Position numbers and translations under genes: made by a program. Source: Haliotis asinina (lineage: Eukaryota > Mollusca > Gastropoda > Lepetellida > Haliotidae). From it: a stretch of 64,000 nt of DNA. This document shows positions 1 through 12,100 of the stretch, in pieces. Below the pieces are notes generated by a model. That model had not been told where the DNA came from and made no database searches. It was given only the letters and a program-made list of their open reading frames with translations. Each line of letters opens with the position of its first letter. Position 1 is the first letter of the stretch. The DNA lies in NCBI RefSeq assembly GCF_037392515.1, contig NC_090281.1, forward strand, positions 51,252,753 to 51,316,752, given 5' to 3'.

Positions 1-235
1 TGGTGGTGATGTTGGAAGGAGAGTGAATGACATAAATGATGACTTGGTGATGTAGGTGGGTAGGATGGAGGATATAAGTGATGTTTTGGTGATGTAGGAT
101 GGAGGATGGAGGACATAAGTGATGTTTTGATGACGGAGCAGGGACGGTGGGGGACATAAGTGATGCTTTGGTGTTGTAGGAGGGAGGGTGGAGGACAAAA
201 GTGATGTGTTGGTGATGTAGGAAGGGGGTGTGGGG
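1..235. repeat. Tandem repeat, about 41-bp unit, truncated by window edge
   Basis: An imperfect array with the recurring core GACATAAGTGATG followed by TTTTGGTGATGTAGGA. The core starts at about 29, 71, 112, 153 and 193, giving a period of 39-42 bp and roughly six copies. The array is G-rich on the plus strand and probably continues to the left of the window. No coding potential is evident. Confidence 0.85.
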
Positions 236-240
236 GATGT

Positions 241-2218
241 TCTTGTGTTGATACGTCCAACCATCGACTGGTTTTCATGAATACTGTAATAAGTGTAATT
301 AAAATATCTGTTATATTTTCCCTTGCCTCTACACTACTGGTTATATAGTTAAATATAAAATGTGCAGTTGAATATACTGCTGGTGCAATAGTTTGACCTG
401 AAGGGTTTATTTACGTCGAATTTAATCTGCTATTCATATTATGCCTATTATATTATATTAGTGATTCTATGCACCGCCATAGATCGTATATTGCAATATT
501 AAAACCTAAAATAAACATTTTATACTTAAAAGCCTTATGTTAGAAAATAATAACCTGTTAGTGAGAAAATATGTATTATCATAACGAGTGATTGGCAACA
601 TCTATCGCTCCACAGCCATATGCAAACATAAATATGATATGTCCCGCTTTGCTATTCTCCCTTGAAACATGGGCCCTGCAACCACGTCGTCACATGGGCG
701 GAGTTAACCGCATCACGTGACCGGTCGCCTTTGAAGAATCCACGCAAGCTTTTAATCGATTGCACGGAAGGTATCCGACGTGTTAAAGACAATATAGCCT
801 TCATTGGAAGCTTCACTCGATATAGTGTCGTCAATTCAGCGACCGAGCCTATTGAACAGTGATAAACTGTACATTTACGTATTGTCGGTTTGAACGTGAT
901 GAAATTGACGCGCCGACGCAAATCGAAACAAATATCACCCGTGTACAAACGAGCCAGGTAGAACGCTATCTGTAACCAGGTAACACTGTTTGCATATATC
1001 AACTTACCTGGCAGAGTTTGGACAGCATTGTGGGGAGTATTACACTGTCGCTGATGAGTATGGGACGTCAATAGCATTTTGGAATTTTGGTACAGTGCCT
1101 CGAAGTCGTCCTGCTCTTGTATAGACTTAATTCAAATGCTCGTTGAATACTTCAAACAAATATTTTGTATTCAATTTTTATTAGTATTCACTTGTTTTCT
1201 TCACGTAGCAACATAGTGTTGTGATTAATTTTGGAAGCAATACTTTGTAGAATTTTGTCTCCTAAAAAGACATGAAATATTTAAGCATTTATTTAACATT
1301 TACCGATTTTAAGGAGAGCTGGACTGTGAATAATGGGTGTCATATAATAGCTAGGAATTCATATACTTGCAAAAGTGATAAATCTGATTTTTTATATTTT
1401 TTACAAGAAGTTAGTCATACTAACTCTTACGTCACCACAAAAGGTGTTACAGATTCATTTCCCAACAACAGACATAGGAAGGAGAAGACATTAAGAGGGG
1501 ACGCTGGGTAGAACTCAGGCAACAATGACCTCATCAGTTATACACATATACTTAACGTTGATGTATCCCTCAAATCAGCACCAAATCATCCGATAAAATA
1601 AACACTTTTCACAGTTAAAATCCTCGGTGGTGAAGGGTGTTATCAGCCATTGTTCTCAGCCAACTGTTTACTTTACATACATTTATATCGTCAACTCATC
1701 TCTCCCGGGATCAGTTATTTACTTACATATTAACCTATATATGCCATATATCCCGTTTAACCTCTATATGCCCCACTTGGCCCCCAAAGTGTATATATTA
1801 CTGTAAATGTGTCAAATAATATTTACTTAGACTATTTTCAAAATGCCTATACATGTAATTTTTTTGGCAGACAATTAGTAGAAAGTCAAGATAGCTAAAA
1901 CAACATCACCAGAATAGAATCAGTACAAACAGAAATAAAGCGAAAATAGAAAGGGGAAATGTGCATTCAGCCCTGTCATTTACAGCTATAAACTATATAT
2001 TTACCGTCACATCGGCAATATTGCAGCCACATCGTGACGGGTACAATTAAAAATGACATCGTATACCAAGATTATCAGAAACTAAAGCCCTGATGACGAA
2101 GAGCGGTAAAACCACTAGTATATCACAGGCATCCATTCAAAACTAGTAGTTAAATCTAAAACAGTGTAACCATAGAGGACAATACAATATAGGAACGGGC
2201 TATCTATAGATTGCCAAC

Positions 2219-2220
<2 letters not shown>
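241..2220. other. Intergenic, no recognisable gene
   Basis: No exon could be recognised. A 141-codon minus frame at 652-1077 and an overlapping plus frame have no recognisable domain. A short inverted repeat at 2003-2040 (CCGTCAC and GTGACGG around GGCAATATTGCAGCC) resembles a fragment of the interspersed-element head seen elsewhere in the window. Confidence 0.5.
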
Positions 2221-2256
<36 letters not shown>

Positions 2257-2271
2257 GTCTCTCTCTCTCTC

Positions 2272-2307
<36 letters not shown>

Positions 2308-2319
2308 TGTGTGTGTGGT
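2221..2319. repeat. Compound (CT)n-(GT)n microsatellite
   Basis: A run of CT dinucleotides with two GTCT interruptions passes directly into a GT run at about 2276. Read on the minus strand it yields a spurious Thr/His then Arg/Glu low-complexity peptide. Confidence 0.97.
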
Positions 2320-3139
2320 TAACTCCGTATAGAACGCCATATCACACATAATCCCTCTGCAACAGCTGAATACCCTCCCCTTCTCTCTCCCCCAACACAT
2401 CACCCACACATCACACATATGCCTTCTGTGCCCCATATCGGACGTATCCTTTCCGCGGGCTGTGTTTACCCGTACATTAACTGAACACACATGGCAATAA
2501 GCTATTAGAAGTTGACAATCGCTCCGGTTCCTCCTTTCCTAACACCGCCCGGCACCCTCGGCTCAAGGGGTGTGTCACATCTCCGGGGGACAGAGGTGGC
2601 CTGACCGGGGTAGCTGGTCGGTCCTTCTGGAACGTATTTTCCGCCTTATCCCCTACTACAAGCAAGTTTACGGACTCGAGGGCGGTGTATGGCAAACTAC
2701 ACCCCAGCGACGAGTTTTGTTTGACACACAGGTTCTGAGATAGCGTGAGTGACGCATACGAATCGTGCAGTACTTATCATAAGCGAGATTCTCTCTCACA
2801 GGGGCAAGATGTGCTAACTCTTGGGCAAATTTGTCAGCTAATTTTTGTCAGCGAATTTTTGACAGCCACCCACACTTCCAGCATTCCAGCTGCGAGACGC
2901 CTGACTTTCGTTCGTTCATTTGAAACATATTTATGTTGAGAGGAAATGGCTTGACATCGAATACTAATCATTCAATGATTTCCAAATTGCATGTTTGAGG
3001 CGCTATGAACGGTCTTGCTAAACGCTGTTGAGTCAAGTTGTCTGCAAACAAACGTGTTCACATAATATTCCTTACAGTCTTTGTTACCGTATTGTGATCA
3101 GTTAGCGCTCATTTTTTGTGACTTACAATAGAAAGACGA

Positions 3140-3200
3140 CACAAGACAACAACAATATTTACAACAACAACGACTACGACGACGGTGATGAAAGCGACGA
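3140..3200. repeat. Impure ACA/ACG trinucleotide tract
   Basis: Runs of ACAACAACA and ACGACGACG interrupted by a few bases. It is a short, decayed microsatellite. Confidence 0.6.
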
Positions 3201-3500
3201 AGCAATTTTTTATTCATACTGTTTATGTCATTGAATGACATCATGACAAGGGCAGCGTTTTTATTTTCTGTTTCATATCGCTCGACCGACCCTTTTAGGT
3301 TTATTGCCGACTTCCCAAATATCTTTGGTTCTTTCATTTCACCACTGACTCGAACCTAAAACGTACGTACCGCCTCGTCATTTAAATGTTCAGCTTCTAA
3401 TCACAAGTCCAAAGAACGCGAGAAACTGCACTAAGAATTACAATAAATGAGAATCAAGAATATTATTCAAATATTTTTGTCTTTATTGAGGTTGTTGCTC

Positions 3501-3530
3501 CCGACCGACCGACCGACCGACCGACCGACT
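3501..3530. repeat. (CCGA)n microsatellite
   Basis: About seven perfect CCGA units, with a final CTGA variant. On the plus strand it adds a PTDR-type tetrapeptide repeat to an otherwise meaningless open frame. Confidence 0.95.
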
Positions 3531-6500
3531 GACCTATTTGGTGGCTACGTGAAACACACACACAAAAAAGATGCCACTATTCGAAATTTGTGTTTTGTTT
3601 TGGATTTTACTAACATTATTTATTTCGATATTTTTAAAAACAAATCATCTTTCTTGATCAAATTACGAAATCAATACGTCAGTGAAATATACTCATGGTC
3701 ACAGCGTTATGGGCTAGGGAAATAAATTTAAAGTTGAAAAAAAATCAGCTTGAGGAGGACCGAGGGAACCCTGGTTTGCATAGAACATAGTGCGTACTCT
3801 ATTTTGTGGCAACAATGCTACACCACAAACTGTGTACTTGGATAACACCTCGCCAGTTGTTTCAAAGGTATCGACACACGACCACAAACAACGTTGTACT
3901 GCAACTTAAACCACTGTATAAATAGAAATATGTCAATATCCAAAACTTCAGCACTATAAGCACATCAGCATTCACTCACAGGGATATGGATTTGGAAGCA
4001 AGGCTGAAGGAAGGCTATTTAGACTATTTCCATATAAAACGACTGCCACTTGGAATCCCTTTAGCTTAACGTTTGCCAATTGGGGACTATTTGCATTGTT
4101 TAGCTGGTCTGACCCCTGAGCCGCCAGGTCAAGCTTATGACGCCCATGTGTGACACTCGGTGTCTCAACTCCGTATTATAAATATACTTCCATCACGAAC
4201 ATATGTCCACGGCGCTTCGTGGTAGGCCGTTCTCCCGTGTAGGCTTGGCAAACGCTCCCATGTTTCCTCGTGCACTTGTATCCAAAGACAACGCGATACA
4301 AAACATGATATTTACTCTCATTTTGTTAGGGTATAACAACTTGGAGTGTTATACCATGTTGTAGCGTCCACAAATCATCTCATTTATATGATCAATATTT
4401 TTTAACCCAGATACATATTTTCATGGGGATATATATTGATTTTGATTACAGTAAAATGAACAATGAAATTATGTGACTTAAAACATATCACTCCATGTTT
4501 GATTGTAATATTTCTGTGTTTCTCTGATACCCACAATTCTTCCACAATGGACCTAGCGAGTATTTGAATAGACTGGCATATCTGATTATATCAAAGTTCA
4601 GCTGTACATAACTGATCATGTGCGTTAAATGCAGTCTAGCAAATCAAATGAAACAGGAAAATGTGAATCTTAAACGAGGCAAAACATATGAAACTAAAAC
4701 GAGATGAATCATTTGAAACTGAAAGTAAAACAAAATGGTGTGGATTACGCGAAATATTAGTTCATTAGACTGTCTTTTTTATAGAAAACGATTTCTTCGT
4801 TCTGTGCAACGACCTTTCAGGGTACTTGCTGCCATTACATCAGGTGATAAATCTTTATATGTTGTCACATCGTCGAGTGTTGTGTAAGTTATGAAACCTG
4901 TCACAGAGCGGACGAAAGACGTCATGCTGTACGAAGATGGAGCATTTGAAACAAATAGAAGAAGAAACACGATGCCTTTGGCGAACTGTCTGAGGACGGT
5001 TGTTGTCACAATTTTTGCATCTGAAATAAAGGCGTAATTAGCAAACTCCTGTTGCTTGTCCTTACCTTTGGATACCTTTATTCATATTAGCGTTTACTGT
5101 GGAGTGAATCGCTTTGTTATGACAGACAAGCACTCATTAATATCAGCACGCATGCTTGGTCGTTGTACTGAATGGCACACTTTCATGTGTTAATCTACAG
5201 AACACTCACAATGGGGTTCTGGGAAAGAACAAGGACTAAGCACCCCAATCTGCTAGGCTGACTGTATGTCGCCCTGTCGGCAAAGATCTTACTGCCACCT
5301 CCGCAGACCAATATTTGCCAATCTTAATCAGGTTTTTAATTCATGACGGAATTGTTAAGGCAATGTTGTAGATAACTTCGTCCTTACCATTTCCCTATAC
5401 CAAAGAAAACCTCTTCACATCTAACAAAGGATAGAAGATGTGAATGGTCCATCCATATATTTCGTCGAAGGTCTTTAACACGCGACCTGTTCTTCAAGCA
5501 CTTTATTTCTTTATGCATGTAAAGGTAAGAATATTTGCATGTTTCGCACATCAAGTGTCTCAAAAGGGTTCGCAACCTATCCTCCCACGTCAGATATCTG
5601 CAATCAATGTACAGGTAAGGCAGGTGGGCAGTCCTGAAGAAAACACAACGTCATTTGACGTCAATCTATCATCCATTTAAAGGCGTGCATATGGACAGTA
5701 GGGAACCCAAAAGACAGAAACAAACTGTTAACTGTAAAAATGATAAGGATAAATGACACGTAATGTAAAAACTAACCGTCACCAAGCGGCCTGAGGCTCC
5801 TAAGATACCATCTGTTTCCAAATATTACACACATGGCTTGGATGGACTTTATCGCAAGCTTATGACTTTAATTATGCCGTTTCTCCTGCACTGGGACAGG
5901 TCTGTGTGAATGGAAACAAGATACGGCCCTCTTACACTAAAAACCTTTCATCGGTTCACGTGTATTTGAAAATATCAAAATAAGAATGACAATACAGCAC
6001 ACGCCTACATTCAAAGTCTGACTTGCACATTTCAGTCTTATCTCAAACTCTTTTTTCCGACATATCTTGCCTGACATAATCTTGCTGGTTGACTAAATAT
6101 GCACGTATCGAAATGTCCATGCTTTTACCAGATACATTATGACTGTATCGGGGCTGGAGCAAAGCATGCATATTTCAATCAAGTTGAGTTACTCGGAGCA
6201 CTAAAGTGATGTGTCACCCCATCTTGAATATTTACTTTGTAAAGGCTTTCTGTTTGTACGTGCATTGCGTTTTGAGACTGGAAGTAACGGACAGTGGCAG
6301 GGAACCCTAATGGACTTGTTACTGGATTGTGTACACAATGTAAAGTTTCAACGAACCTGTCTAACTCCCCAGTGGAACTTGTTCATAGTTCGACCATTAT
6401 GTTCTTAGGTCCTGTCTGGTGGTGGTGAATAGTTAGTTCAGATTTAGGCATGTAGCCTTCTGATAAAAATGTCTATACACATTTAAGGTGTGTGAACTGC

Positions 6501-6670
6501 TGTTGTTAATAAGCAGCACGACCATTTCAATGAATGTATCTTTCAGGAATGCTAAAAAGTAATAAAAAATAGAACAAATATCATTCGAAAAGCCTTATTG
6601 GTTAGGAGTGCATCTTGCTGCTAATTCAGAGATTTGAGGGTGGTGGATTTGGAATCTAAGCTTACCCCGA

Positions 6671-6807
6671 ATATGAACCTTGGACATGAGACGTTCATCC
6701 GTGTTGATGGGTTTCAACAACAGTGTAAACTATCACACGATTATGAGCCATGGACATGAGACGTTAATTCATATTGATGGGTTTCAACAACAGTGTAAAC
6801 TATCACA
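6671..6807. repeat. Two-copy tandem duplication, 70-bp unit
   Basis: Two adjacent copies share TGGACATGAGACGTT and GGGTTTCAACAACAGTGTAA. The second motif begins at 6709 and again at 6779, so the period is 70 bp. Copies differ by a handful of substitutions. This looks like a recent local duplication. Confidence 0.9.
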
Positions 6808-6809
6808 AA

Positions 6810-8640
6810 CTGCATCAATGAAAAGTTGCTCTGAAAATACTGAAATACAATGAATAAAAGGGACACCGACTGACTCCTTCCTTCAGGAAGATCTTAAACA
6901 TCATCACGAGTTCTTAAACCTCATAACAAGATATTAATCAAGCCAGCCGAAGGTGTATATATTTCTTCACATAATATTAATATAATTACACCATTCAGGC
7001 TTTGTATGATATGATAGTCTTCTAAATAAGGGTTTTGCGCTGTATGCAACATGTTGTTCCAAAGTCAACATCGTCCAATTTATGAACACATGAGAACCAA
7101 ATAGACTGACTGGACAAGCCGTACAGGCGTACTGGCGTCTAGGGCTGAGAAGGTGAGAAATGGCGGAGATCCCTTCATAAATGTTCAGAGGTCGGTGAGT
7201 GAAACTATCCGCGATGTGTCACACAATGTGCGTCAACATTTCTCATCCCTAATATTTGTCGTTGTTACCAGATCATGAATCATTCCCGAAAAAACAGTCG
7301 TATGTGGAATAATATCCTCTTCTTTGTCAAATTTAAACACGTGCTGGTAATGTGCATTTACTGAATTGAAGGAATTACGACAAAGTAACTGAAACTCCTG
7401 CATATTTTGTTACCGTATCTGTTTTCTCATTAACGCCTCATTTGCATAACCTTTTTTATACAAGTACTTTACATTCTCCGTATTTTCATAAGTATATTTT
7501 CAGGCTAAACCGTTCTTTAAGTATTGAATAAAGTTGGATTTTGCATCTTTCTCCTCACAGGTTTGTCTGTGTATGACCCATGGAAAATTCAGCGCCAAAC
7601 CATTACACTAACGTGAAAACACTCACACTAGCTTCAACATGTGTTTCAGCTGAAGCTGTTTCACGGATATGAGGTGATTTAGTTATTTCGAAAGCTTGAA
7701 AAAGTCATTTGACTGAAGGTTTCGGACCGATGAAGAATTCCTTCACTGGGGAGCTGGGCGTTAAAAAAAATGTCATGTGGGTGAAGGTCCGAAACTCTTC
7801 CCCATCCCCCATCCCCCATCCCCCATCCCCACTCTCGACACCCGATTAACTCAATATACCCATTCTACACGACGTGCTTTCAAAGAAAAATGGAAACAAA
7901 TATATGTATGATATAATATTATCAATTTTGACAAGCAGTATTGGATTTGACCGATTTTGTTCATGTTAACGTCATCAAACACAGAGACTGATGATGGAAA
8001 GCGCTTGCCCCTTCTGTCACACATTTCTACATTGGTATATAGAATTACTTCACACGATTCATATCTTGGTAGTTAATCCATTATGTGACTGTCCGACACT
8101 GCCTCAACCTTACTAGCAATATGTGATTTCCGTAAATCATTGGCACAGGCGTGTTGATGCATACACAGTTGTAGTTTGATTAGGATATGTATCTATACAT
8201 TCTTCACAGTGCTTGAAGTAGAGAAGAGCAGGGTATGCTAAACCTTACAGCTAAAACCTGATGTCACCACTAGTTTTCAGTGTCCACTCATATGACTTTC
8301 ACAACTGTTTTAACTTTTACGGAGATTGTGTCGATTGATATTCGAGACTGATTATTATCTGCCTTCTTATATTTCTCTATTAACTCGTATGTAAAACATG
8401 ACTTGATGTGCCTTTTCAATTTCCTTTAGTAACAGAACCCAAGACAGCATTAAAAAAACCCGAAAAATAACGAAAAAAAGAAACCAAATATCATAAGGAA
8501 ATTTGACAGACTTAATCATACACAATGCATTATGATCAAATAAATGTTCTGTCCATAAAATAAGAAAGTGTTTTTTTTTCTGCATATAACAGTATGACAT
8601 ACATCCGATCATCTGAGAGGAACACGTTTTAGTCATTTCA
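6810..8640. other. Intergenic, no recognisable gene
   Basis: AT-rich sequence without recognisable exons apart from the short repeat at 7800. The 89-codon minus frame at 8367-8636 is Phe/Leu/Lys-rich, as expected of translated AT-rich DNA, and has no known motif. Confidence 0.4.
7800..7831. repeat. (CCCCATC)n short tandem repeat
   Basis: Four perfect 7-bp CCCCATC units plus a partial one. The opposite strand is G-rich with runs of four or five G (GGGGATG), so a G-quadruplex is conceivable there. Confidence 0.93.
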
Positions 8641-8649
8641 TTACATAAA

Positions 8650-8960
8650 ATCTTCTTTCCTTTGTTTCTTTATACACTTAATAACTCAGTTGGTTTACCT
8701 TCCCTAATTGGACAAGATTATGTCCTTGTCATCGCCAAGACAAAGAACATGATCCCACAATTGATTAATCAAATTATTCTCAGATTCTCAAGATAACATC
8801 GTCTTAATAAGAGACGTTTAGCAGCGGGCAGCTCATCCAATTAAGCATGGAGGCATAATGATTCCTCCCGCCTCTGATCTTCAAGAGACGGTCGACATCA
8901 CTCCCATAATACACAGCGTTTCCGACTCTGTTTTTCCCCACGTGAAATGCACGTTCAAAC
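8650..8960. promoter_or_regulatory. Candidate conserved non-coding element or enhancer
   Basis: This stretch has less simple sequence and more balanced composition than its flanks. It is dense in motifs typical of developmental enhancers: a perfect 12-bp palindrome TTGATTAATCAA at 8761-8772 (homeodomain/PBC-type), ACAAAG (SOX-type) near 8741, CCAATTAAG near 8838, and CACGTG near 8940. No open frame fits. The regulatory role is inferred from motif density only. Confidence 0.3.
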
Positions 8961-9114
8961 TGTAGTCTTTTCACGGAGTCACATATCAGTCACTGCCTAT
9001 CTCTCGCTCTCTATTGATACATTGATAACTGGCCTTTCACGCAATCGTTTATATCGCGAGCAATAATTGATCAAATCCGGTGGTTTTACGTTCACGAATA
9101 AACGTTGTATGCAC

Positions 9115-9180
9115 GCTATCCAATCAATGAAGACGTTGTAAATGGTGGGCGGGGCAAGGACGCACTCAGGTAAAGGCCAC
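9115..9180 (+). promoter_or_regulatory. Possible promoter and non-coding first-exon donor
   Basis: A CCAAT pentamer at 9121-9125 is followed 23 bp later by a perfect GC box GGGCGGGGC (9148-9156), and then by CAG|GTAAAG at 9168-9176, a good splice-donor match. The order would suit a TATA-less promoter with a short untranslated first exon on the plus strand. No downstream coding exon could be identified, so this is a weak call. Confidence 0.2.
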
Positions 9181-9199
9181 CTGCAATTTGCACGTGCAA

Positions 9200-12100
9200 T
9201 ATGTACATAACGCCATTACGCTGATGTTTTTCACAATCTATTGCAAATAACATTCGTCATTTTTGTGCGTTTATCAATATTTCTACAGCAAATGAATTGT
9301 TGCAAGAAAATAATCATGATGCAGTTGAGGTCGGTTTCGTTTGTCGCAGGCACAAACTGTGCGTCTTATTTTAATTTTCTTAACAATGGTATGAGCGATG
9401 AACTTAGAATAAACAACTGGGCTGATTTGTGAAGCTGTTCATGTTATCCATTGTATCGATGCTGACTTGATTTAGAAACAACCACTTTAGCGACATATTG
9501 TCGGCAACCAATAGCCGTCGATTCCATGTGATAACGGCAGTGATAATACGGACGGCCCAATGAGCAGAGATATCGAACGTTCCAAATGGAGGCGATGCAT
9601 TAACGGAGACAAATACTGTCTGCTGTTATTAGAAGTATAAATATATATGACATATTACGATAAACTAGATTGCTTCAGACTGATAGAGTTGTATTTCGAC
9701 CCATTCCTTTTTAAAAAGTTACTTGCGCAAAAGGCATATCAGTTGTTAGGAAAATGAAGTGTATAAAAAGGTTGCCTAATTTCTCGTCTCATCCTGTCAG
9801 ATCAGATTATGTACACCGCAGTATCTCAAACGGTCTTCTGTCTCAAACATAAATCGTGGATATGACAAATATGCAATGTAATAGATCGGTTCTCTAATAT
9901 ATGGCATTTACAATGCTTTATTGACGAATAGGGATATATGAGAATATACGTAATGAATTGTGTGGAAATGGGAGATTGGGAGAGTATGCTTATCTGTCAC
10001 TCGGCAATGAATGAATTAAAAAGCTTGTACTGTTGTGTATAGTTCATTAGTTTTTATATGAATGCGTTGAGCAAAGCAATCATTATTCATATATTTTTGT
10101 TTTTTTTTGTCTCTCAGTCACTTGTTTGACTCTCCAGAGATTGGTAAAAAATATTAAAATCATTATTTTAAGGATTCGGCAAAATCGAATGATGATGCCC
10201 GTCAATAGAAACCCTTCTGCAAAGATATTGTTACAGTAGCATGATTCGGGTACATTCAATCCGTTTCTGTGTGTCCACATACCATTGATTATGTTCCATA
10301 ACTGTTTAATCAGGTACAGTTTATATTACCTCGTGTTCCAGGTGACGGATGTCGCTCTCTGTGCCGTCCTCGACGTTAGAAGACCCAGGCCTGCTTTCAC
10401 ACTGCGGCTTCTGTTTGTACTCATGGTCAGTTTGTACACCATTATTACAGCCAGGGAAGGCGTGATCACCTTACCATGAATTAAAAGATGTACGCACTAA
10501 GATCATCATCACCTGCAGTCAACATTTACATAAGAACACAATAGCTTTACGGGGGTTCAATGGTTCCCTGGTAAGCTGTTATATGCTGCCTATTGTTGTC
10601 GTGTGTGCCCATGGAACATCGCCGTTAACCAGACAGTTAATTTATTATGTCAGTGCTTGCATAACGGTATTTATTAAGTTGACATGTTCTTCATGTTTTC
10701 CCCATGTCCTTCTTTTTGTCCTTACATCAGACTAATAAAGTATAAAAGAAATCCTATTTGATATCCTAAGCTATTTGATTTCAGAATAGTTATGTCAAAC
10801 GGAATGTCTTGGTGCTCTTCCTAAATATATTTAAAACTGTCGGTTATAAGATTGAGTTCTGTAATCATCCATGTTGCTATTTGTTTAACTATGAACATTG
10901 TGGGAATTCATATTGTAATATGACAATATCGCCCAGTTCACCTATTAGATTTAATTGTTGGGTTGTTGCACTATTCTGCGTGGATAGCTGCATGCTTGCG
11001 TCAAATAGTAATAAGGAATTCAATCATGATATTACTCAGTTGATTATCTTTTACTTTTCGCATTGTTCGCATGATGGAAATATTAACATAAGTCAGCACA
11101 GGTGACATCTGAGGCCATGGTGAACCAGAACATCATAACCGGTAACCAGAAGTCCAGTGACCCCAACCAAACCTCAACTCTTGGATACAGTGTATATGTT
11201 TCAAAGTGAAGTAATTTCTCCTAGACATAAAATGCTAACACAACTTTTCTCAACCTAACATTCCAGCCTTGGTTCAGACGTTTGTATGATTGCTTGTTTC
11301 GCGAGGCCACCCATGCATTACCTTCAAACCATTGACAAGTATGAGTAGCCTCACTATGGTCAGCAAACACACATCAATAACCCGACTCTTCTTTAGAACT
11401 AGTGACATTAACATTTTAATGTATTCGTTCTGAATCTAACTATTCAAATATTTAACACTAAGACACAACAAATATGCCACTTTCCAAAAGTACCACGCCA
11501 GACCGGTATATCAGGAACATTCTTCAATAAAGCACCTATCAATTTCAATTGCTATTGCCGCATTTTCCGTAACGACCTGGATGAGGGTGGGAAGCGGGTT
11601 TGCAATACAATGACGGATGGACATGTCAAATTTACTTTCACCTCTTCCCAAAATAACGGCATTGAAAAGATGACATTTCTTGGCAGTAATAGGGACGTAA
11701 CCTTGTGGCTTGTCAGAATATAATACTCAAACTATGTTTACCACTGATAAAGTCCTTCTCGAGTTGTTCTTGTTTGTGACACACAGAGGATTGTCATGGT
11801 TTTGCACTGTCCATTATCTTCTGTCAACAGTCATTTCAGAAAGGAAATTTGGCACCTAGCTTTTGTTTGATCGATTTTGTTAATCGCCACCTGTGTGGAC
11901 ATTATGAGGCACCGGCAGGGCACATGCTTTATCGCACCATTGTGTTAGGTAGGTAGAAAGGGGACCGCATGCATCTACTCATCGCTGTTTCAACTTTCCA
12001 TTGTTGAACATGGAACAGATTATCAATGTCTTTGATAGTAATATTACAGCTGAATATAACTTGTTTTCGCACAGATGTTACAAGTATGCAGTGGGAGGTA

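Larger units (their letters stand above)
2320..6670. other. Intergenic, no recognisable gene
   Basis: Only short chance frames occur. The stretch contains a weak ACA/ACG trinucleotide tract (about 3140-3200) and a CCGA tetranucleotide tract, annotated separately. The box 2520-2690 is GC-richer than its surroundings, but I see no coherent exon. Confidence 0.45.

Noticed and set aside
652..1077. 141-codon minus-strand open frame
   Set aside because: The start is weak, no domain or splice context is recognisable, and an overlapping plus-strand frame exists. Probably chance.
3345..3395. tRNA-like box B (GGTTCGAGTCA) on the minus strand
   Set aside because: No acceptable box A or cloverleaf upstream at the right spacing.
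7741..7831. G-quadruplex regulatory element
   Set aside because: The G-runs exist on the minus strand, but they are simply a four-unit CCCCATC repeat without any gene nearby. Kept only as a repeat.
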